From assembly GCA_943787925.1 (NCBI GenBank), contig CALSOH010000002.1, positions 558,001 to 622,000 of the forward strand: 64,000 bases of DNA, written 5' to 3'. Source of the DNA: TMED14 sp003507115 (lineage in GTDB: Bacteria; Bacteroidota; Bacteroidia; Flavobacteriales; Schleiferiaceae). A program made the position numbers and the translations under genes. Under the pieces are notes generated by a model that searched no databases, was not told the DNA's origin, and saw only the letters and a program-made list of their open reading frames with translations. Below, piece after piece: positions 50,090 through 58,207 of the stretch. Numbering within the stretch: position 1 is the first letter of the stretch; each line of letters opens with the position of its first letter.

Positions 50090-50672
50090 GTGGGGGTTGC
50101 GATTGAATTTGGGTAAAGACCGCGCGGGAAACCGGCTCATAGTCGGTTTGGTCACCGAGGAGAATAGTCCCCTGGTTGCCGTCCAAGCGGTGAGAGTAGT
50201 GGGCGAGCTCCCCGGTACGGACGCAAATAGCATGCACTTTGGTGACAAATTCGGCCACCGCCATCAACTGGGGCATGGGTCCAAAGGGTTTGCCGGCAAA
50301 ATCCATATCCAACCCGGCGATAATGACGCGCGTACCCGCATTCGCCAGGGCATTGACCACCTCGACAATCCCGTCATCCATAAACTGCGCTTCATCGATT
50401 CCGATCACATCATATCCGGCTGCGAGGAGATGGAGCTGGTCCGAGCTCTCGACGATTTGACAATCTAGCGAAGCGCGGTCATGGGTGACCACGGCATCGT
50501 CTGCATAGCGCGTGTCAATGCCGGGCTTGAAAATTTGTACGCTCAGCTTAGCAATCTGTGCTCGTTTGGCGCGCCGAATTAATTCTTCCGTCTTTCCGGA
50601 AAACATGGAGCCAGCAATGACTTCAATCCATCCGGAACGACGCGTAGGAACTTCGGTGTGCTCTTGGAACAT
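50067..50672 (-). CDS. tdk: Thymidine kinase
   Basis: About 201 residues from ATG 50672 (MFQEHTEVPT); a TAGATTTG box 20 bases before supports this over ATG 50705. P-loop IEVIAGSMFSGKTEELIRRA, the lid-side DEAQF and the substrate loop DYEPVSR are present. The zinc-binding cysteines of many type II kinases are mostly missing in the C-terminal part (VHAICVRTGELAHYSHRL), as I remember for other Bacteroidota enzymes. It phosphorylates thymidine for salvage. First gene of the operon with murF-alr. Confidence 0.93.
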   Translation of the reverse strand: MFQEHTEVPTRRSGWIEVIAGSMFSGKTEELIRRAKRAQIAKLSVQIFKPGIDTRYADDAVVTHDRASLDCQIVESSDQLHLLAAGYDVIGIDEAQFMDDGIVEVVNALANAGTRVIIAGLDMDFAGKPFGPMPQLMAVAEFVTKVHAICVRTGELAHYSHRLDGNQGTILLGDQTDYEPVSRAVFTQIQSQPPHVSGDLD

Positions 50673-50727
50673 TTTGTACTTTTCGGTGCCGCACAAATCT
50701 ACCACAGCGGTAACAAACCCTCATTGC

Positions 50728-51378
50728 ATGTCACTCTCGGATTCCCTTTCTGCTTTACGCCAAGATTTACAAAGCGAAACCCCTACGCCTGCTCAGGTTC
50801 AGGCCTTATACACTTCTTGGGTAGAGGCCCAAACACGATTGCTTTCCATCCAAATGGCCGAAATTCAACGCCACGGAGAGGCACAAATCGTCCAAAAAGC
50901 TGCACAAGCTCTCGCCAACATCGAAGCGAAGCAGGCTGAAACCCTTCGTTTGGCGCGAGAAGCGGTTGTTACCGCGACGGAGGAGGCACATAGTGAAGCC
51001 TCCACCTCCCACCCCGATGCCGCTGCAATATCCAAGTCTGACGCCCCTTCAAAAGAAGAACTGGCAAGTGCGGGGAGTGCCCCTCCCTTGGCAGACCCGC
51101 AACCCGAGCAACTACCTTTGGCCTCCGGTGCAAAGAGCGTTAATGCCCGTTACGCAGGCCTCAAAGTGGGCTTAAACGACCGCGTCGCCTTTGTCAAACA
51201 CCTATTCCATGGGGAGGACGATGATTTCCAGCGGGTAGTAGCCGCTTTGGCGACGATGGAAAGCAAGCAGGAATGCGAAACTTTCTTAGAAAATGCCGTG
51301 TATAGCGACTACGATTGGAGCCAAAAACCCGAAATCGCCGAGCGCTTTCTCGCCTTGGTTTATGCCCGTTTCGAATAA
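50728..51378 (+). CDS. Conserved Bacteroidota protein, coiled-coil plus small C-terminal domain
   Basis: 216 residues from ATG 50728. The first ~95 residues are helical, rich in Ala/Glu/Gln (IQRHGEAQIVQKAAQALANI). An Ala/Ser/Pro linker follows (to ~145). The C-terminal ~70 residues, GLNDRVAFVKHLFHGEDDDF to PEIAERFLALVYARF, form a domain I recognise as conserved in Bacteroidota proteins of unknown function. It is divergent from tdk and lies 3 bases before rsmI. Confidence 0.75.
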   Translation: MSLSDSLSALRQDLQSETPTPAQVQALYTSWVEAQTRLLSIQMAEIQRHGEAQIVQKAAQALANIEAKQAETLRLAREAVVTATEEAHSEASTSHPDAAAISKSDAPSKEELASAGSAPPLADPQPEQLPLASGAKSVNARYAGLKVGLNDRVAFVKHLFHGEDDDFQRVVAALATMESKQECETFLENAVYSDYDWSQKPEIAERFLALVYARFE

Positions 51379-51381
51379 TCC

Positions 51382-52059
51382 ATGGGCAAACTTGTTCTCG
51401 TTCCTACCCCACTAGGCAACCTCGGGGATATCACCCTTCGGTCGATGGAAGTCCTTCGCGGAGCCGAAGTGGTCCTCGCTGAAGACACCCGAACTTCGGG
51501 GAAGTTGCTCAAGCTGCTCGACATCCAAGCGCCGCTGCGATCATTTCACATGCACAATGAGCACAGCCTTTTGGACCGCACCGTGCAGGACATTGCCCAG
51601 CGCACGGGCGTGACCGCCTTAGTCAGTGATGCCGGTACCCCCGGAATCAGCGATCCGGGTTTTTTGTTAGTGCGCGGATGCATTGGCGCGGGCATCGTCG
51701 TCGAAGCCCTTCCCGGCCCCACCGCTCTGATTCCGGCGATTGTCGCGAGCGGCCTACCCTGTGATCGATTCATCTTCGAAGGCTTCATTCCTCAGAAAAA
51801 AGGGCGGCAGACCCGCATGAAGGAATGGCTGGAAGAGCCCCGAACCATTGCTTTTTACGAATCCCCGCACCGGATTGCCCGGTGTATGCGAGAACTCAAC
51901 GAGGTTTTGGGGCCCGAACGCCCCGCCTGCGTCGTCCGAGAAATCAGCAAAATCTATGAAACCTACCACCGCGGGACCGTGGGAGAATTGGCCGAGTTTT
52001 TTGCCCAGCATGAAGCGAAAGGTGAAATTGTCGTGGTGTTGGGTGGCGCCACCAAATAA
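51382..52059 (+). CDS. rsmI: 16S rRNA (cytidine1402-2'-O)-methyltransferase
   Basis: 225 residues: LVLVPTPLGNLGDITLRSME, VLAEDTRTSGKLL, LVSDAGTPGISDPGFLLV and YESPHRIARCM are all typical of this tetrapyrrole-methylase-fold enzyme. It methylates the ribosomal decoding centre with SAM. The C-terminal helical domain of the enteric enzyme is absent, as in short forms. Confidence 0.95.
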   Translation: MGKLVLVPTPLGNLGDITLRSMEVLRGAEVVLAEDTRTSGKLLKLLDIQAPLRSFHMHNEHSLLDRTVQDIAQRTGVTALVSDAGTPGISDPGFLLVRGCIGAGIVVEALPGPTALIPAIVASGLPCDRFIFEGFIPQKKGRQTRMKEWLEEPRTIAFYESPHRIARCMRELNEVLGPERPACVVREISKIYETYHRGTVGELAEFFAQHEAKGEIVVVLGGATK

Positions 52060-52105
52060 TAGGGGAAATTTTCAAACATTAAACGGCTATCCAGGGCGGC
52101 ACTGG

Positions 52106-52113
52106 TACCTTTG
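52106..52113 (+). promoter_or_regulatory. -7 box (TACCTTTG) for the DAHP synthase-chorismate mutase gene
   Basis: TACCTTTG, then five bases (GGGGA), then ATG 52119: a leaderless start is predicted. Confidence 0.6.
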
Positions 52114-52118
52114 GGGGA

Positions 52119-53225
52119 ATGAACTTGCCAGCGAATCGCGAACGCTCCTTTGGCCCATGGATAGGGTCCGTCCAGAACCCCTTGATCATTGCGGGTCCCT
52201 GTTCCGCGGAGTCTTTGGACCAAGTGCTCGATACCGCGCGCGCCCTCAAAGCCGAGGGCCATACCCAGTTGTTTCGCGCCGGGGTATGGAAGCCACGGAC
52301 CCGACCCGGACAGTTTGAAGGGGCTGGATACAATGCGCTAGAATGGCTCCAGACGATGCGTCAGGAGGTCGGTCTTCCCTTTGTCATCGAGGTAGCCAAT
52401 GCAGATCATGTAGAAAAAGCCCTAGGTGTGCAGGCAGACGCGGTCTGGATTGGCGCCCGGACCACGGTCAATCCCTTCTATGTGCAAGAGATTGCGGAAG
52501 CTTTACGCGGATCAAACATCCCCGTTTTGGTTAAAAATCCCATCCACGCCGACCTGGGCTTGTGGCTCGGCGCGCTCGAACGCCTTGAAAAGTCTGGCCT
52601 CACGGAACTAGCCGCTGTACACCGCGGCTTTTTCTCAAGTTATGCCGCGCCCTATCGGAACGAACCGCGGTGGGAAATGAGTTTTGAGCTTCGTCGCCAG
52701 GCCCCCCATGTTCCCATTATTTGTGATCCCAGCCACATTGCGGGCGACCGTCGATTGGTCGAGCACGTGGCCCAAATTGCCATGGACATCCAAATGGACG
52801 GCTTGATGGTCGAAGTGCATCCCGATCCAGAACGAGCGTTGAGCGATGCCGCCCAACAAATCACCCCCACCACCCTCGCCCATTTGGTACGCATCCTTGA
52901 AGCCAATGCCCCAAAAGATGTGGCCTTGCAGGAAGTTATCGATGCCGAGCGACTCAAACTGGATGCCGTCGACCAAGAGATGGTCCAACTCCTTCGCCAG
53001 CGCATGGACATCGTCGATGCCTTGGGGCACCTGAAAGTATCCCATGGAGCAGGTATTTTTCAAATGGACCGCTGGTTTGACTTGCTCCAAAAGCGCGGTC
53101 TTCAAGCAGAAAGTCTGGACCTCAATCGCGCCTTTATCGAGGAGCTCTTTCAAGTCGTCCACAAACATTCCGTGGAACATCAGTTAGGACTTTACCGCGC
53201 CACCCGCCAGAACCGCGAGGAATGA
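52119..53225 (+). CDS. Bifunctional DAHP synthase / chorismate mutase
   Basis: 368 residues. Residues ~20-265 are type I-beta DAHP synthase (LIIAGPCSAESLDQVLDTA, LFRAGVWKPRTRPGQFEG, VKNPIHADLGLWL, ICDPSHIAGDRRL). Residues ~275-360 are an AroQ-class chorismate mutase (LDAVDQEMVQLLRQRMDIVD). The fusion catalyses the first step of the shikimate route and the branch to Phe/Tyr, with the mutase probably acting also as allosteric sensor. recJ follows with an ATGA overlap. Confidence 0.95.
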   Translation: MNLPANRERSFGPWIGSVQNPLIIAGPCSAESLDQVLDTARALKAEGHTQLFRAGVWKPRTRPGQFEGAGYNALEWLQTMRQEVGLPFVIEVANADHVEKALGVQADAVWIGARTTVNPFYVQEIAEALRGSNIPVLVKNPIHADLGLWLGALERLEKSGLTELAAVHRGFFSSYAAPYRNEPRWEMSFELRRQAPHVPIICDPSHIAGDRRLVEHVAQIAMDIQMDGLMVEVHPDPERALSDAAQQITPTTLAHLVRILEANAPKDVALQEVIDAERLKLDAVDQEMVQLLRQRMDIVDALGHLKVSHGAGIFQMDRWFDLLQKRGLQAESLDLNRAFIEELFQVVHKHSVEHQLGLYRATRQNREE

Positions 53226-54922
53226 CCAAACGATGGACCTACGCCCCGGAAGGATCGCCTGAGGCCATCGAAGCGCTCACCCAGGAACTTGGCGCTCCCT
53301 ATTCCGCCTTGGCGCGCGTACTCGTGCAACGCGGCATGACCACCCTTGAAGCGATCAAAGCCTGGATTCCCGGAACACCGCTTTCGGAGGTAGACCCCTT
53401 GCATATGGCGGACATGCCACAGGCCGCTGAACGGCTTGCCCAAGCGCGCGAACACGGGGAGCGCGTCATGCTTTTTGGGGATTACGACGTCGATGGCACC
53501 ACCGCCGTTTCGGTTGGCAAGCTGGCTCTTGAGCGCGGCGGTTGGTCCATTTTGACCTACATCCCGGACCGCTACAAGGAGGGCTACGGCTTGTCCGAAG
53601 CGGGAATCGCCCACGCGCTAGCCTCCGAGATCCGCGTCCTCGTCGCCCTCGACTGTGGCATTAAATCTGTAGACCTCATTGCCTCGGCCCAAGCGCGTGG
53701 CATCGATGTCATTGTAGCGGACCACCATACGCCCGGTCCTCAATTGCCCCCCGCTTTAGCCGTCCTGGACCCTATGCGGTCCGATTGCGCATTTCCCCAC
53801 AAAGAGTTATCCGGCTGCGGGGTGGGCTACATGCTTTGGCGCGCTGCCTACCAAGCCGCGGGACTGGATCCCAATGCCTTGAAGGATCTATTGGATTTAG
53901 TCGCAGTAAGCATTGGGGCCGACATGGTCCCGCTCGTGGGACTCAATCGGGCCATCGTCCGGGAAGGTTTGGCCGCCATCAATAACCAGCCTCGGGCATC
54001 CTTGGCCGCCTTGTTGGGGAACCGTCCCGCAGGCCATATCACCTTGCAAGATGTGGTCTTCGCCATTGGCCCAAAAATCAATGCCGCCGGCCGCATGCGG
54101 CACGGGCATTTGGCCGTAGACCTCCTCACCCAGCCACAACCAGCCCTGCTGGAACAGCTGAGCCAAGACATAGAATCCCACAATGTGGAACGCCGAAGCA
54201 CCGAACAAGGGGTTAGCCTCGAGGCGCAAGCCCAAGCGGCTCTCCTGACGCACCGGGTCGGTCTCGTTTTGACGGGAGAAGATTGGCACAAGGGGGTCTT
54301 GGGTATTGTGGCGCAGCGCACCGTGGAGGCCTTTTACAAGCCGACCGTCGTGCTGACCCTGCACGAAGGCCTCTACTCTGGAAGCGCTCGATCCGTTCCT
54401 GGACTCGACCTGTATGACTGCTTGGATGCGGCCTCGGAGCACCTGATTCAATTTGGGGGTCACCGGGCGGCCGCAGGCATGACCCTCCAACCTGAGCAGC
54501 TGGAGGCCTTTATGGAGGCCTTTGACCGCGCGGTGGATGAACGCTGGCCCATGGAGGCCCGCCAACCCCGGCAGCTGGTTGACAGCCGCGCGCGGGTTGA
54601 TGAGCTGCATGCCCCTCTAGCGACCCTCCTTGAGCGGCTAGAGCCCTTTGGAATGGAGAACGAGGCCCCAATCTGGGGATTAGAGGAGGTGGAACTCAGC
54701 CAGGTCCGAACCATGTCGGAGGGCAAGCACTTGCGCGCCCTGGCTAGAGATCCCCACACCGGCGCCACCCTCCCCGTCATTGGTTTTGGCTGGGGCCATG
54801 TGGAAATCACGGGGGCCGTGCGCCTCGCCGTGGTTTTAGAATGGAATATTTTTCGCGGCAACAAAGAGCTTCAAGCCCGAATTTTGGATCTTCAAATCTG
54901 CACACCCCATGGGAAAGAATAA
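53222..54922 (+). CDS. recJ: Single-strand DNA 5'-3' exonuclease RecJ
   Basis: 566 residues. Metal-site motifs: MLFGDYDVDGTTAVSVGKLA, IRVLVALDCGIKS and VIVADHHTPG (DHH), then the DHHA1 part with VPGLDLYDCLDAASEHLIQF and GGHRAAAGMTL. The C-terminal OB-fold is present. RecJ acts in RecF-type recombination and base-excision repair. Its start overlaps the upstream stop by 4 bases, and it overlaps trmB by 14 bases. Confidence 0.96.
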   Translation: MTKRWTYAPEGSPEAIEALTQELGAPYSALARVLVQRGMTTLEAIKAWIPGTPLSEVDPLHMADMPQAAERLAQAREHGERVMLFGDYDVDGTTAVSVGKLALERGGWSILTYIPDRYKEGYGLSEAGIAHALASEIRVLVALDCGIKSVDLIASAQARGIDVIVADHHTPGPQLPPALAVLDPMRSDCAFPHKELSGCGVGYMLWRAAYQAAGLDPNALKDLLDLVAVSIGADMVPLVGLNRAIVREGLAAINNQPRASLAALLGNRPAGHITLQDVVFAIGPKINAAGRMRHGHLAVDLLTQPQPALLEQLSQDIESHNVERRSTEQGVSLEAQAQAALLTHRVGLVLTGEDWHKGVLGIVAQRTVEAFYKPTVVLTLHEGLYSGSARSVPGLDLYDCLDAASEHLIQFGGHRAAAGMTLQPEQLEAFMEAFDRAVDERWPMEARQPRQLVDSRARVDELHAPLATLLERLEPFGMENEAPIWGLEEVELSQVRTMSEGKHLRALARDPHTGATLPVIGFGWGHVEITGAVRLAVVLEWNIFRGNKELQARILDLQICTPHGKE

Positions 54923-55601
54923 GCTGGCACGCTTTGCCGAATTAGCCACCTTCCATCATGTTCTCCAACCCAGCAAAGACGAGGTCTTAAATGGATTCGC
55001 CATGGCCGGAAAATGGAAGTCGGACTTTTTCAAAAACGACCGGCCCCTCGTCGTCGAACTGGGATGCGGCCGGGGAGAATACTCCGTCGCCCTTGGCCAG
55101 CGCGACCCCAACAAAAATTACTTGGGCATCGATATCAAGGGGGCCCGCATTTGGGAAGGGGCGAAAAAGGCCCTCGTGGACGGCATGGACCACGTCGGAT
55201 TCTTACGCACCCGCATTGAATGGGTAAAACATTGCTTTGCCCCCGGCGAAATCGATGAGATTTGGATCACCTTTCCCGATCCACAGATCAAGTACCAACG
55301 CGCTAAGCACCGCATGATTGGCCCCGCCTTCCTCGAGGTATACCGCGCCCTCTTGGCGCCTGAAGGATGCATCCACCTCAAGTCCGACAGCGAATTTCTC
55401 CATGGCTATCTCCACGGCATCATCGAATGGTGGGGGCTCGAAGTAGTCGAGACCTACCACGACGTGTATGACCAAATCGTCGACAAACCCGACCATGTCG
55501 TTTTTGCCTGCCAGACCTTTTATGAAAAGATGTGGTTGAAGCAAGGGAAGACCATTACCTACCTCCAGTTCAAATTTCCGTCGAGTGGCCGCCCGGGATG
55601 A
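54909..55601 (+). CDS. trmB: tRNA (guanine46-N7)-methyltransferase
   Basis: 230 residues: SAM loop LVVELGCGRGEYSVALGQRD, FLRTRIEWVKHCF, and the catalytic DEIWITFPDPQIKYQRAKHR. It makes m7G46 in the tRNA variable loop. Slightly longer at the N-terminus (FAELATFHHVLQPS), as in Bacteroidota. The 3' end overlaps the alkyltransferase-like gene by 17 bases. Confidence 0.95.
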   Translation: MGKNKLARFAELATFHHVLQPSKDEVLNGFAMAGKWKSDFFKNDRPLVVELGCGRGEYSVALGQRDPNKNYLGIDIKGARIWEGAKKALVDGMDHVGFLRTRIEWVKHCFAPGEIDEIWITFPDPQIKYQRAKHRMIGPAFLEVYRALLAPEGCIHLKSDSEFLHGYLHGIIEWWGLEVVETYHDVYDQIVDKPDHVVFACQTFYEKMWLKQGKTITYLQFKFPSSGRPG

Positions 55602-55926
55602 TTTCTTTGCTCGGGTGTACGTCGTCGTCCGACAAATTCCCGCGGGCCGCGTCACCTCCTATGGCGCCATCGCCCGCGCTATCGGTTCAGCGAAAGCGTC
55701 CCGCACCGTGGGCTACGCCATGAACGCGAGCCACCAGCTTCCCGATGTCCCCGCCCACCGCGTCGTGAATCGCCAAGGACTGCTGACCGGCAAGCATTAT
55801 TTTGGCGGGCTCCACGCCATGCAGCAACTCCTCGAAGCCGAGGGCATCCGGGTGAAGGACGACCAAGTCCAGGATTTTGCCCAGCTCTTTTGGGATCCGC
55901 TCACCGAAGGGGCTGATTTGCCCTGA
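55585..55926 (+). CDS. Alkyltransferase-like (ATL) protein
   Basis: 113 residues with GTG start overlapping trmB. It has the DNA-binding helix and fold of O6-alkylguanine transferase (RQIPAGRVTSYGAIARAIGS, RTVGYAMNAS), but the active-site PCHR is replaced by VPAHRVV, so it has no acceptor cysteine. Such ATL proteins bind alkylated guanine and hand it to nucleotide-excision repair rather than repairing it themselves. Confidence 0.92.
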   Translation: MAARDDFFARVYVVVRQIPAGRVTSYGAIARAIGSAKASRTVGYAMNASHQLPDVPAHRVVNRQGLLTGKHYFGGLHAMQQLLEAEGIRVKDDQVQDFAQLFWDPLTEGADLP

Positions 55927-56067
55927 GGGAAGCGTCCATGCGTCGAACAGCCGCCTATTTCCAATCCCTCAAGACCCCCACATGGCCTCCCGCTGCGTTG
56001 GACAGGGGCCATCATTATTCTTGGTCCACCATACCGGGCATTCCAAGAAAACGATAGACCTTTACCT

Positions 56068-56808
56068 ATGAAAAAATTGGTCGTGTTAGCCATGGCGCTC
56101 AGCGTGAGCGCGTGGGCCCAAGTCAAACCGGGTGCTGGAACCCCAAATGGGACCCCCACCACCCCCGAGTCGCGGACCCCGGCGGTGGTCGAATCGAATC
56201 GGGCGACACCCCCAGCGCCCACTGCTCCCGCTACCTCTCCTCCCCGACGCCCACGAACGGCTCCAACCTCCACAGGATCCACGACGCTCGCGAACCCGAC
56301 TCCTCCCCGCAAGGATGCCCTCGCGCCGGGCTGTGCCGTCTTGGAAGTGTTTACGCGCCCCTTGGTGTTGATGCAGGAAATTCCGACCGCCGGTCTTGAA
56401 ATCTCCGATTACAGTGGGAAAACCACCTTCCTCATCGAATACGCCTTTGGCCAGGTCCCAACAGTCGATGTGTTCGGCTTCCCTGAAGGCTATTTCGTGC
56501 ACTCTTGGATGATTGGTGGGCGCTGGTATGCCCAGCCTTGTGCCGAGGGCCGTTTTGCCTCCGTGCGCCTTCGTGCGCGCACCTACACGCTCCCCTCACA
56601 ACTAGACCAAATCGACGGGATGTACAATCTTTCCATCCTGGGTGGATACAAGGAAAAAATCAGTCCCCATTTTTACTTTACCGCCGAAATCGGACTCTGC
56701 CTCACCTCCGTGGAGGCCTTTACCTATTTCGATAAAGACTGTCAATGGTACCGGAACCCTGCCGGCATCGGCATCCCGAGCGCACTAGGGTTGAGCTTTC
56801 GGTTTTAA
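56068..56808 (+). CDS. Secreted protein with Pro/Thr-rich linker, probable outer-membrane protein
   Basis: 246 residues. Signal peptide MKKLVVLAMALSVSAWAQ; residues ~20-90 are low-complexity Pro/Thr/Ala/Arg; the remaining ~150 residues alternate hydrophobic and polar residues in strands (LEVFTRPLVLMQE, GWYAQP-type turns, HFYFTAEIGLCL) and end in LGLSFRF. The terminal aromatic residue is the pattern of outer-membrane barrels. It carries four cysteines. I do not recognise the family. The gene is followed by the YjbR gene. Confidence 0.6.
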   Translation: MKKLVVLAMALSVSAWAQVKPGAGTPNGTPTTPESRTPAVVESNRATPPAPTAPATSPPRRPRTAPTSTGSTTLANPTPPRKDALAPGCAVLEVFTRPLVLMQEIPTAGLEISDYSGKTTFLIEYAFGQVPTVDVFGFPEGYFVHSWMIGGRWYAQPCAEGRFASVRLRARTYTLPSQLDQIDGMYNLSILGGYKEKISPHFYFTAEIGLCLTSVEAFTYFDKDCQWYRNPAGIGIPSALGLSFRF

Positions 56809-56841
56809 TCCGTTGCGGACCAAACGTCGACCTTTGTCCCC

Positions 56842-57199
56842 ATGAATCGAGACCAGGTCATCCACTTTTGCGAAAACCTCCCCCATGCCGAGGCCACCTT
56901 CCCCTTTGACGAACACACCCTGGTTTTTAAAATTGCCGGCAAAATGTTTGCTCTGCTCCCCTTGGAAAAGGACCCGCAGATGGGGCTAAAATTCCCCCCC
57001 GACCTCCTCGAGGCCTTGCGGGATGAGCACCCGGCCATTTTTCACGGAGCCTACATGAATCCCACCCATTGGGGCGGGGTGTACCTCGATGGGTACGGCT
57101 GCATCCGGCGAACTTCAGACCTGGATTAAAACGAGTTATAATTTGGTTGTCGCTAAATTGCCTCGTGCACAACGCACCCAATACCCCTTGCTCCCATGA
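56842..57199 (+). CDS. MmcQ/YjbR family protein (one frameshift)
   Basis: The first 85 codons read MNRDQVIHFCENLPHAEATF, VFKIAGKMFALLPLEKDPQ, MNPTHWGGVYLDG, the YjbR (CyaY-like fold) pattern. A surplus G in a GGG run near 57092 sends the frame to an early stop at 57129. The other frame continues TAASGELQTWIKTSYNLVVA and KLPRAQR, the expected last helix, to TGA 57197-57199, which overlaps the ATG of the DUF502 gene. The restored length is about 118 residues. The family is DNA-binding-like with uncertain function. Confidence 0.85.
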
Positions 57200-57747
57200 C
57201 CAAACGCCTACTTAATTACTTCATCCAAGGCCTGCTCTACAGCGCCCCGATTGCCATCACCCTGTATGCGGTCATATGGCTGCTCCGCACTTTAGATAGC
57301 ATCATCCCCATCGATATTCCCGGATTGGGCCTGATTGTGCTGATTTCAATTATCACATTAATAGGATTCTTGGGGGAATATGCTCTCAAGCTCCGAATCG
57401 TCAAATTGATGGATCGCATGCTCGAGGGGCTACCCCTTATCAAGCTCATCTACACGTCGGTGAAGGATGTCATGAAATCTCTAACGGGCAAAAAGAAAGG
57501 GTTTCAGCAACCGGTGCTATTGCGTTTATCTCTTCAGGAAGAGGTTCGCCGGGTAGGATTTGTGACGGACGAAACCCTGCGCGATTTAGGCCATCCCAAT
57601 GACACGCTTATCACAGTATACGTCCCACACAGTTTGGCGATCTCTGGTCAGGTGTTTGTCGTTCCCAAATCATACGTGGAGCCCCTCAACGCCAAATCCA
57701 CGGATATCATGAAGTACATCATTGCTGGCGGGGTGACAGGATCCTAG
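57196..57747 (+). CDS. DUF502 membrane protein
   Basis: 183 residues. Two N-terminal membrane helices (LLYSAPIAITLYAVIWLL and LGLIVLISIITLIGFLGEYA) are followed by GLPLIKLIYTSVKDVMKSL and a soluble beta-rich end (DTLITVYVPHS), the DUF502 layout. Function unknown; a role at the inner membrane is all that can be said. Its start overlaps the restored YjbR stop. Confidence 0.9.
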   Translation: MTKRLLNYFIQGLLYSAPIAITLYAVIWLLRTLDSIIPIDIPGLGLIVLISIITLIGFLGEYALKLRIVKLMDRMLEGLPLIKLIYTSVKDVMKSLTGKKKGFQQPVLLRLSLQEEVRRVGFVTDETLRDLGHPNDTLITVYVPHSLAISGQVFVVPKSYVEPLNAKSTDIMKYIIAGGVTGS

Positions 57748-57754
57748 GCCGGAT

Positions 57755-58144
57755 TTAGGCTCGGACCACTTTGGCCCGAACATTTCCCTCCAGAACACTA
57801 GAGACGAGGGTCATGACCATGCTGAATGCCAGGGCGGCCCAAAATCCATGGACCGTAAATCCCTCGACCCAATCACTGGCTAGCAAGACCACGACCGCAT
57901 TGATCGCCAAAAGAAATAAGCCCAAGGTGACGAGGGTCAACGGAATAGTCAGAAGGATGAGCAGGGGGCGAATGGTGACGTTCAATACGGCTAGGGCCAA
58001 GGAGACCCAAATCGCCGTGGTAAACGCGGCCAATTCTACACCTGGCAGAAGGTAGGCGGTCGCAAAAACGCTTAAAGTCCGAATAATGAACCGCGTCCCC
58101 CATCCGGGGCGACCCAAGCGGACCCTATTTGATGAATCGTTCAT
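57755..58144 (-). CDS. Mycobacteriophage-holin-like (PF04020) four-helix membrane protein
   Basis: 129 residues with four hydrophobic helices (FIIRTLSVFATAYLLPGVEL, AIWVSLALAVLNVTIRPLLI, LLTIPLTLVTLGLFLLAINA, FWAALAFSMVMTLVSSVL). The NVTIRPLLILLTIPLTLVTL core is diagnostic of this family, which databases call 'phage holin family'. It is a chromosomal gene in many bacteria and there is no prophage here. Convergent with DUF502. Confidence 0.88.
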   Translation of the reverse strand: MNDSSNRVRLGRPGWGTRFIIRTLSVFATAYLLPGVELAAFTTAIWVSLALAVLNVTIRPLLILLTIPLTLVTLGLFLLAINAVVVLLASDWVEGFTVHGFWAALAFSMVMTLVSSVLEGNVRAKVVRA

Positions 58145-58207
58145 TCCAGAATTTTAACAAAAGTCGCACCATATGCCCGAGATTAGCACAAAATATCCCC
58201 TTTCCTC

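Noticed and set aside
56068..56808. T9SS sorting domain in the Pro/Thr-rich secreted protein
   Set aside because: The C-terminus ends in an aromatic barrel-type strand and lacks the sorting-domain pattern (PNP start, GVY.. and K(V/L) strands).
57755..58144. 'Phage holin' gene as a sign of a prophage
   Set aside because: PF04020 proteins are ordinary chromosomal membrane proteins; no other phage genes lie nearby.
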